From Myxococcales bacterium (lineage in GTDB: Bacteria; Myxococcota_A; UBA9042), in assembly GCA_947491025.1 (NCBI GenBank), contig CANLIC010000012.1, forward strand, positions 33,925-97,924: a stretch of 64,000 bases of DNA, given 5' to 3'. A program made the position numbers and the translations under genes. This document shows, in pieces, positions 37,626 to 45,005 of the stretch (within the stretch, counting starts at the first letter, position 1; each line of letters starts with the position of its first letter). The notes below the pieces were generated by a model, which saw only the letters and a list, made by a program, of their open reading frames with translations, did no database searches and had not been told where the DNA came from.

Positions 37626-39062
37626 ATGACTGCGACGCGGGTGCGAGCCGATAGAGGGGGCGAGCCCGATGGCGCGGGCGATGTCGGCCCACCCATCGCG
37701 GCACTTCTGCACCCCGACGCGATCTTCACCGGCACCCGCCTCTGCCAAGACACGGTGCTGGCCATCGGCGACGACGGCCGAGTCCGTGGTCTCTTGTCGC
37801 GCGCCGATGCCGGGTTGAGTGGCGTCGCGGTCGAGCGGTTGCCGGGCCAGGTGCTGATGCCAGGCTTGTGCGACGCGCACAGCCACGCCTTCCAGCGGGC
37901 GATTCGCGGCCGCGTGCAGCACCGCGCAGCGGGCGGCGATGCCTCGGCCGACAGCTTCTGGTCGTGGCGGACGGCGATGTACCGCGCCGCAAATGGCCTC
38001 GATCCCGACGGCGTCGAGGCGGTCAGCGCGCTGGCCTTCCTCGAGCTGCTGCGCGCAGGCGTCACCGCGGTCGGCGAATTCCACTACCTGCACCACCAGC
38101 CCGACGGCGTACCCTACGCCGACCCCGACGAGCTCGCCCTGCGCGTGCTGCGGGCCGCCCGCCTTGTCGGCCTACGCATCGCCCTGCTGAGGGTCTGCTA
38201 CGGCGCCGCCGGCATCGACGCCCGGGGCGCCCCCCTGCCGCTGCAGCAGGACCAGCGCCGCTTCGCCAGCCGCGGGCCCGAGGACGCGCTCGCCGCCATC
38301 GCCCGCCTGCGCGCTCGCCACCGTGGCGACGAACGCGTCGGCTTTGGTCTGGCGCCACACTCGGTGCGCGCGGTGCCGCAAGCGTGGCTGCGCGAGTTCG
38401 CTGCCTTTGACGGCGTGGTGCACGCCCACGTCGCAGAGCAGCCGGCGGAGGTGGCGGCATGCCAGGCCGCCTTCGGGCGTGGGCCCCTGCAGGTGTTCGC
38501 CGACGCGGGGCTGGTCCACGAGCGCTTCGCTGCGGTGCACCTGACCCACCCCTCGGCCGGCGACAAGGCGCGGCTGCAGACGGCGGGCGCTGGCGTCGTC
38601 GTGTGCCCCTCGACCGAGCTCGACCTCGGCGACGGCCTCTTGCCGCTCGAGCTGCGCAGCGGGGTGCGCCTCGCCGTCGGCAGTGACAGCTACGCGGCGG
38701 TCGAGCCGTTGGCCGAGGCACGCAGCGTCGAGCTCCATGGCCGAGCGCAATCGGGGCGGCGGCTGCTGCTCGGCGCGCCGCAGAACGCGGAGGGCGACGC
38801 CATCGGCCTCGCCGAAGCCACGGCGATCTTGACCATCGCTAGCGGCAATGGCCACAGACTGCTTGGGATGCCGGGCGGTTCGCTGGAGCCGGGGTCGATG
38901 GCCGACGCATGCGCCGTCGACCTCGATCGCGTCGAGGCAGACGGGGTGCCGACGCTGGTGGCGCTGAGTCACGTGGCGCGTCCGGAGTGGGTGCGTTCGG
39001 TTTGGGTCGCCGGCCAGCAGGTGCTGCGCGATCGGCGGCATGAGGCCGACAGGGAGATCGCC
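37626..39062 (+). CDS. hutF: Formimidoylglutamate deiminase-like amidohydrolase, no in-frame stop
   Basis: A 479-residue amidohydrolase section from the ATG at 37626 (GAGG 7 bases upstream). HutF signatures: MPGLCDAHSHAFQRAIRG (metal-binding HxH), DSFWSWRTAMYRAANGLDPD, TAVGEFHYLHHQPDGVPYA, FGLAPHSVRAVPQAWLREF, HAHVAEQPAEV, LTHPSAGD and AVGSDSYAAVEPLAEA. HutF converts N-formimino-L-glutamate to N-formyl-L-glutamate in histidine degradation. The homology ends about VRSVWVAGQQVLRDRRH, where a stop is expected. None occurs; the frame runs on into the next lipoprotein, so as written the product would be a 2266-residue fusion (37626-44426). A one-base shift near the end would give a TGA at 39064 overlapping the next ATG. 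No other hut gene is adjacent. Confidence 0.85.
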
Positions 39063-39066
39063 ATGA
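39041..39066 (+). other. Stop-less junction between hutF-like frame and lipoprotein
   Basis: In the amidohydrolase frame there is no stop. In the other two frames TGA occurs at 39041-39043 and at 39064-39066. The latter overlaps the ATG of the lipoprotein at 39063 (ATGA), the spacing seen at many gene joints in this window. A GGGAG 7 bases before 39063 would allow fresh initiation. Confidence 0.7.
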
Positions 39067-42000
39067 AGGCACGCAAAGCCATGTCTGCGCTATGGAATAT
39101 CAGCGCGGCGCTCCTCATCCTTTTGTCGTGGACGGCCGGCGGATGCGACGACGACGCTGCCACGACCGGACCCGTCGCCGGCGACGCGGCAGGCGGCGGT
39201 GCAGATGGCGGCGCGGGAGGCGGCCTCGGCGGCGATGTCGGCGGCGCTGCCGATGGCGCGACCGGCGCTGGACTCGCCTGCAAGTCGGCGAGCGATTGTC
39301 CGACGTCCAGCGACCCCTGCCGCGCCCCGGCATGCCAGGCCGGCGTCGGCTGCATCGAGGTAGCGCTCGTCGACGGCGCCATCTGTATCGACAACGACGG
39401 CTGCAAGCTGCCCGGCCAGTGCAAGGCCGGCCTCTGCCAGCCCGGTGGCATCAAGGACTGCGACGACGGCAACCCGTGCAGCGCCGACGGCTGCACGGCG
39501 GGCGCCTGCACCCACGCGATAGCCGATGGCGTCGCCTGCGACGATGGCAAGGCGTGCACCCAAAACGACAGCTGCCAAGGCGGCACGTGCCAAGGCGGCA
39601 CGTCGGTCTGCAAGTGCCAATCGGACGCCGAATGCCAACCGCTCAACGACCCCTGCAAGGGCCAGTGGTATTGCGCCAAGGAGGGCGATGCCGCGACCTG
39701 CAAGCTCAATCCAGCGACGGTCGTCTCCTGCCCTGCCTCGACCTCGGACTGTCTGCAGATCGCCTGTGACCCCGCCACGGCAGCATGCAAGGCGACGCCG
39801 GTCGGCGATGGGCTCCTCATCGCCTGCGACGACGAAGACCCGTGCACCGCCGGTGAGATCTGCAGCGGCGGCAAGTGCCTGGGCGGCGCCGACGTCTGCG
39901 GTTGCAAGTCCGACGCGGCCTGCGCGGCCCAGGACGACGGCGATCTCTGCAATGGCACGATGTTCTGCAACAAGTCGGCCAAGCCGCCCAAGTGCGAGCT
40001 CAACCCCGCGACCAAGGTCAGCTGCCGGACGGTCGACGACACCGCGTGCAGCGGCACCCAGTGCGAGCCCAAGAGCGGCGCCTGCAAGCCCGTGCCTGCG
40101 GCGGACGGCAAGGCCTGCGACGACGGCACCACCTGCACCAGCGGCGAGGCCTGCAAGGGCGGCACCTGCGTCGCCGAGGCCAACACCTGCGCTTGCCAGA
40201 GCGACGCCGACTGCGGCGGCAAGGACGACGGCGACCTCTGCAATGGCACGCTCTACTGCGACAAGTCGTCGGGTGCCGGCAAGACCGCGGTCTGCAAGCT
40301 GAACCCAGCGACGGTCGTCAACTGTCCGAGCGTCGACGACGCGTATTGCCTGGCCAACACCTGCAACCCCAAGAACGGCGGCTGCGCCATGGCGCCGCGC
40401 AACGAGGGCAAGACCTGCAGCGACGGCAACCCCTGCACCCTCAACGACGCGTGCAAGGCGGGCACCTGCCAGCCCGGGACCTTCGCCGACCCGTGCCAAT
40501 GCCAGAGCGACGGCGACTGCGCGGCGCAAGAGGACGCCGATGTCTGCAACGGCACGCTCTACTGCGACAAATCAGCGCCGCCCTTCGTCTGCAAGGTCAA
40601 CCCCAAGACGGTCAAGACCTGCACGACGGCGTTCGACGGTCCCTGCGCCGGCGCCCAGTGCGACGCCAAGACGGGCGCCTGCCTCATGCAGCCCAAGAAC
40701 AACGGCCTGCCCTGCGACGACGGCCAACCCTGCACCAAGGGCGACTTCTGCCAAGGCGGCGGCTGCGCCAGCGGTGCCGACATCTGCGCCTGCAAGGCCG
40801 ATCTCGACTGCCTGGGCAAAGATGACGGCAACCTCTGCAATGGCCTGCCCTATTGCGACAAGTCTGCTGTGCCCTGGGTCTGCGACACCAACCCGGCGAC
40901 GGTCGTCACGTGCAAGACGCTCGACGACACCACCTGCCGCAAGGCCGTCTGCACGGCGAAGTCGGGCATTTGCGAGCTGCTCCCGATCAACCAGGGCATC
41001 GCCTGCGACGATAGCTCGGCCTGCACCGGCGGCGAAGTCTGCAAGGACGGCGGCTGCAAGGGCGCCAGCGTCGACTGCGACGACGACGTGCCCTGCACCA
41101 TCGACGCCTGCGACAAGGCGACCGGCTGCAGCCACCTGACCAACCTCGCGCTCTGCGACGACGGCAAGCCGTGCACGAGCGACGGCTGCGACCCGAAGGC
41201 GCTTGGCGCCGACGCGCTCGGCTGTACCCACAAGGCCCTGACCGGCACGCCTTGCGACGATGGCTCGCTGTGCAGCGAGACGGATGCCTGCCTCGTCGGC
41301 GCCTGCCAAGGCAAGGCCAAGGTCTGCGACGACGCCAACCCTTGCAGCGACGACGGCTGCGACCCGAAGTCCGGCTGCACCCACGCGGCCAACGCAGCGC
41401 CCTGCAAGACCGACAAGCCCTGCCAGCCCTTGGGCGCCTGCAACGCCCTCAGCTGCAATCCGCTACCCGGCGCGATGTGGAGCGCGCTCTGCGACGACAA
41501 GGCGACGGAGGTTCCGGCCGCCATCGCCGCCGCTGCAGACGGTTCGACGTTCGTCGTCGGCCGCAGCGCGCCACCGGGCGGCAAGGCAGAGGACGGCCAG
41601 CTCTGGCTGGCGCGCGTCGCCGCTGGTGGCGCTTCCACGGTGTTCCACAAGACGCTCGGTGGCGCGGGCGACGACGCCGGCTTCGCGGTTGCGGCGCTGG
41701 TGGCGCCGACGTTGTCGCCGGGGGCCGCAGCGGGGCCAAGCGACGTGCTTGCGCTCATCGCCGGTCGCCGCGCTGCGGGCAGCAAGGGCGGCGCCGATGG
41801 CTACGTGGCCCGGGTCGCCGCTGATGGGGCGCCGCTCTGGCAGCAGCACATCGGCGGGGCAGGCGACGACGAGCTGCGAGGCCTGTGCGCCCTGCCCGAC
41901 GGCCAGAGCGCAGTGGCCGGCCGCCTCGGCAGTGGAGACGGCGCCGTGGCGCTGTTGGCCCGCCTCGATGCCCAGGGCACGGTGTTGTGGTCGACCGCGC

Positions 42001-44426
42001 TCCAGCTCGCCGGCAGCAAGGCCGGGATCGCCTGGGCGGTCGATCGCCACGTAGGCAGCAAGGGAACCGAGGCCTGGCTGGTCGGTGGCGGCCGCAAGGA
42101 CGGCGCTGGCGTCGACGGCGCATTCGCCGCCAAGGTCGATGGCGACGGCAACGTGCTGTGGCAGGTCGGCCTCGGTGTCGGCAAGTCGGGCGACACCACC
42201 GGCGTGGCGCGGGCCCTGCGGTCGACTCCATCGGGCGGTGCGCTGCTGGCAGGCGGCGAGGGCGCGGCAGGTCGGCTCATCCACCTGCATGCCGATGGCA
42301 AGGTCGTGTTCGACCTCGGCTTTGGTGCGGCAGGCGGCGGCAAGCTCAGCGGGCTCTCGGCCCTTCATGACGGAGCGGCCCTGGCGGTTGGCACCACCAA
42401 GGACGACGCCGGCAAGGCCGTCGTCTGGCTGCTGCGCGTCGACCTGGAGGGCACCCTGCTCTGGCAGCGCACGTTGCCGGGCGCCGTCGCCACCACCCTG
42501 CCCGGCCTCGCCACCTTCGACGACGGGCGCATCGCGGTGGTTACAGCCATCGACAAGGCGGCCGAAGCGGCTGCGGTCGACGCCGGAGCCCGCGTGACTG
42601 TGCTCGACGCTTTCGGCTTCGAGAGCTGCGAGGTCCAGGGCATCTGCAAGGGCAAGCAGCGCCCGGACTGCGACGACGCCAACCCCTGCACGCACGATGG
42701 CTGCGCTGCCGAGCTGGGCTGCAGCCACCAGGTCCACGGCCTGCCCTGCGAAGATGGCGACGCATGCAGCCTCGGCGAGGCCTGCAAGGCCGGAAAGTGC
42801 GTCGGCAGCAAGGGCGCCTGCGATGATGGCAACCCGTGCACCAAGGACGCCTGCGACCCGAAGACGGGCTGCAATCACCAGAAGTCGGATGGCCCCTGCG
42901 ACGACGGCGAGCCATGCTCGACCGGCGAGATCTGCGCCGCCGGCGTCTGCCAGCCCGGCAAGCTCCTGGACTGCGATGATGGCAACCTTTGCACCACCGA
43001 CAGCTGCGAAAAGGGCAAGGGCTGCCAACTAGTCGCCAACGATGTGGTCTGCGATACCGGCTCATGCACCGTCGGCGACAAGTGCCAGGCAGGCCTGTGC
43101 AAGACATCGACCCTATCGCGCTACGTCACGACGTGGCACGGCCAGACCGGCGCCGACAGCGCGCGCAAGGTCCGCGCCATGTCCGACAACGGCTTTCTGA
43201 TCAGCGGCTTGACTTGGACCAAGCCCGACCACGACGGCCTGCTGGTCCGCACCAACGCCGCCGGCAGTGCGCTGTGGCAAGTGGCGCTGGAGGGGCCGAA
43301 GGGCTGCTGCGGCCAGCACTCCAACCAGGCTGGGAGCAACGACCGGTTCGAGGACGCCATCGAGACGCCTTTCGGCCTGCTCGCGGTCGGGCGGACCTCG
43401 ATCTGCACCGACCAGGGCTGGGCCGTTTTCCTGGATCTGCAGGGCAAGGTCCTGTGGAATCACGCGATCGCGTACGACAACACCTGCGGCTCTGGGTACA
43501 ATCGCAGCATCTTCTACGCCGCAGCGCCCGGCAATGACGGCACGTGGGCGATGGCAGGGCACAACTACTACCACCCGTTTACCCCCTCGACCTATCGGGG
43601 CTTGCTGGTGCGCATGACCCAGAGCGGCACTGTCGCCAGCCAGAAGGCGATCGGTACGTTTCGGCAGATCTTCGACCTGCAGGCACGACCGGGCGGCGGC
43701 TATTTCGCTGCGGGGGAGATCTTGGACGGCGGCCTCGCCAACCAGGGCCGCCTGGCGCTGCTCGACGCCGACGGGGATGCGCTGTGGGCCGTCAACGTGC
43801 ATGTGGGCAACAACGGCGACGCTGACTTCCTGACCCGCGTCGCGGCTATGCCCGACGGCGGCGCGCTCGGCATCGGCTACGGCGGCGGCACCGGGGCGCG
43901 TCAGATCTTGGCGCTGCGGGTCAACGCCAACGGCAGCGTGCGCTACAGCAAGGTGCTCGGCACCGGCGGCGATGACATCGGCAGCGGCGTCGTCGGCCGC
44001 CCAGACGGCTCCGCCGTGGTGCTGGCCACGACCTGGGGCAAAGGACCGGGCAATGGCGACGCTTGGCTGATCGGCCTCGACGGCGCCGGCAACGTGACCT
44101 GGGAGAAGGTGCACGGCAGCCCCGACGCCGATCTCCCGAGCCACCTCGAGACGCGGACCGACGGCGGCCTGGCGATGTTGACCACCGCCGACGGGCCCGG
44201 CGGCAGCGACACCGACGTCCAGCTTCGCACGCTCGACGCCTGGGGCTACGGCGACTGCAAGGCAGCCGGGACGTGCAGCGCCATGCCCGCCTTGGCTTGC
44301 GACGACGCCAACGTCTGCACCGTGGACGTCTGCGACGGCGCCAAGGGCTGCACGCACGCCGCGCTGCCCGACGGCACGGCCTGTGCGAACGGCGTCGGCT
44401 GCAAGGCGGGGGCCTGCAAGCCGTAA
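39063..44426 (+). CDS. Giant cysteine-repeat and beta-propeller lipoprotein
   Basis: A 1787-residue protein if started at the ATG at 39063 (GGGAG 7 bases upstream). A complete signal sequence (LWNISAALLILLSWTAGGC) and Gly/Ala/Asp tether show that it is meant to start here although the upstream frame is open. By residue: Cys repeats about 72-800 (CDDGKACTQNDSCQGGTC, CNGTLYCDKSS), propeller 806-1192, Cys 1199-1349, propeller 1352-1726, Cys 1732-1787. Propeller units recur as GNVLWQVGLGVG, GTLLWQRTLPG, ALWAVNVHVG and often contain GGAGDDE. This differs from the NHL units of the 2750-residue protein while the Cys repeats are alike. Probable surface-displayed binding protein; ligand unknown. Confidence 0.8.
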   Translation: MKARKAMSALWNISAALLILLSWTAGGCDDDAATTGPVAGDAAGGGADGGAGGGLGGDVGGAADGATGAGLACKSASDCPTSSDPCRAPACQAGVGCIEVALVDGAICIDNDGCKLPGQCKAGLCQPGGIKDCDDGNPCSADGCTAGACTHAIADGVACDDGKACTQNDSCQGGTCQGGTSVCKCQSDAECQPLNDPCKGQWYCAKEGDAATCKLNPATVVSCPASTSDCLQIACDPATAACKATPVGDGLLIACDDEDPCTAGEICSGGKCLGGADVCGCKSDAACAAQDDGDLCNGTMFCNKSAKPPKCELNPATKVSCRTVDDTACSGTQCEPKSGACKPVPAADGKACDDGTTCTSGEACKGGTCVAEANTCACQSDADCGGKDDGDLCNGTLYCDKSSGAGKTAVCKLNPATVVNCPSVDDAYCLANTCNPKNGGCAMAPRNEGKTCSDGNPCTLNDACKAGTCQPGTFADPCQCQSDGDCAAQEDADVCNGTLYCDKSAPPFVCKVNPKTVKTCTTAFDGPCAGAQCDAKTGACLMQPKNNGLPCDDGQPCTKGDFCQGGGCASGADICACKADLDCLGKDDGNLCNGLPYCDKSAVPWVCDTNPATVVTCKTLDDTTCRKAVCTAKSGICELLPINQGIACDDSSACTGGEVCKDGGCKGASVDCDDDVPCTIDACDKATGCSHLTNLALCDDGKPCTSDGCDPKALGADALGCTHKALTGTPCDDGSLCSETDACLVGACQGKAKVCDDANPCSDDGCDPKSGCTHAANAAPCKTDKPCQPLGACNALSCNPLPGAMWSALCDDKATEVPAAIAAAADGSTFVVGRSAPPGGKAEDGQLWLARVAAGGASTVFHKTLGGAGDDAGFAVAALVAPTLSPGAAAGPSDVLALIAGRRAAGSKGGADGYVARVAADGAPLWQQHIGGAGDDELRGLCALPDGQSAVAGRLGSGDGAVALLARLDAQGTVLWSTALQLAGSKAGIAWAVDRHVGSKGTEAWLVGGGRKDGAGVDGAFAAKVDGDGNVLWQVGLGVGKSGDTTGVARALRSTPSGGALLAGGEGAAGRLIHLHADGKVVFDLGFGAAGGGKLSGLSALHDGAALAVGTTKDDAGKAVVWLLRVDLEGTLLWQRTLPGAVATTLPGLATFDDGRIAVVTAIDKAAEAAAVDAGARVTVLDAFGFESCEVQGICKGKQRPDCDDANPCTHDGCAAELGCSHQVHGLPCEDGDACSLGEACKAGKCVGSKGACDDGNPCTKDACDPKTGCNHQKSDGPCDDGEPCSTGEICAAGVCQPGKLLDCDDGNLCTTDSCEKGKGCQLVANDVVCDTGSCTVGDKCQAGLCKTSTLSRYVTTWHGQTGADSARKVRAMSDNGFLISGLTWTKPDHDGLLVRTNAAGSALWQVALEGPKGCCGQHSNQAGSNDRFEDAIETPFGLLAVGRTSICTDQGWAVFLDLQGKVLWNHAIAYDNTCGSGYNRSIFYAAAPGNDGTWAMAGHNYYHPFTPSTYRGLLVRMTQSGTVASQKAIGTFRQIFDLQARPGGGYFAAGEILDGGLANQGRLALLDADGDALWAVNVHVGNNGDADFLTRVAAMPDGGALGIGYGGGTGARQILALRVNANGSVRYSKVLGTGGDDIGSGVVGRPDGSAVVLATTWGKGPGNGDAWLIGLDGAGNVTWEKVHGSPDADLPSHLETRTDGGLAMLTTADGPGGSDTDVQLRTLDAWGYGDCKAAGTCSAMPALACDDANVCTVDVCDGAKGCTHAALPDGTACANGVGCKAGACKP

Positions 44427-44552
44427 CCGCCGAAATGCCAAGCTGTGCGCCCCCGAGGCCTGCGACGCCTGCGCTGGCGCGGCCGCCGTGGGTTGGCCAC
44501 GGGTGCGGACGCCGGGTCCATCGCTGCCAGGCGAGGTGCGGGACCGCGCTCG

Positions 44553-44951
44553 CTAGCCGGCGGGCGCCCCAGCGACAGGCGGCTGCCAGAGCTCGACCTT
44601 GTTGCCTTCGGGGTCGAAGACCCAGCCGAAGCGGCCGAACTCACTCGCCTCCACGCGATCTTCGACGTTGCAGCCCATGCCGCGGAGCTGGGCCAGCATG
44701 GCGTCGAGGTCGTCGACGCGGAAGTTGAGCATCCACGTGTGGGTGGCGGCGCCGAAGTAATCGCTCTCAGCAGCGAACATGCTCCACACGGTCATCGCGT
44801 CGCCGCGAGGGTCATGCTTCGCCCACGGAAAGACCGCGCCGCCCCAGGACATATCGACCGGGACGCCGAGGCAGTCGCGGTACCACGCCACCAGCGTGGC
44901 CTTGTCGCTGGCCTTCAGAAAGACGCCGCCGATCCCCTGCACCTGCTCCAT
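44553..44951 (-). CDS. VOC (glyoxalase/dioxygenase) family protein
   Basis: A 132-residue protein with the two beta-alpha-beta-beta-beta halves of the vicinal oxygen chelate fold: GGVFLKASDKATLVAWYRDC at the start, and LNFRVDDLDAMLAQLRGMGC followed by GRFGWVFDPEGNKVELWQPP at the end. The last Glu is a usual metal ligand. The substrate is unknown; members include glyoxalases, bleomycin-binding proteins and dioxygenases. GAGGAGG 6 bases before the ATG supports the start. The 126 bases downstream to the giant lipoprotein stop contain no gene. Confidence 0.85.
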   Translation of the reverse strand: MEQVQGIGGVFLKASDKATLVAWYRDCLGVPVDMSWGGAVFPWAKHDPRGDAMTVWSMFAAESDYFGAATHTWMLNFRVDDLDAMLAQLRGMGCNVEDRVEASEFGRFGWVFDPEGNKVELWQPPVAGAPAG

Positions 44952-45005
44952 CTCAGCCTCCTCGCGGCGTCTCGCGGAGGCCGCGGCGCCGATCGCGCGA
45001 AGGGT

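Noticed and set aside
39280..41470. Regular periodicity in the DNA that could suggest a CRISPR or satellite array
   Set aside because: It follows the protein repeat, with variable unit length and third-base differences; there are no identical direct repeats with unique spacers.
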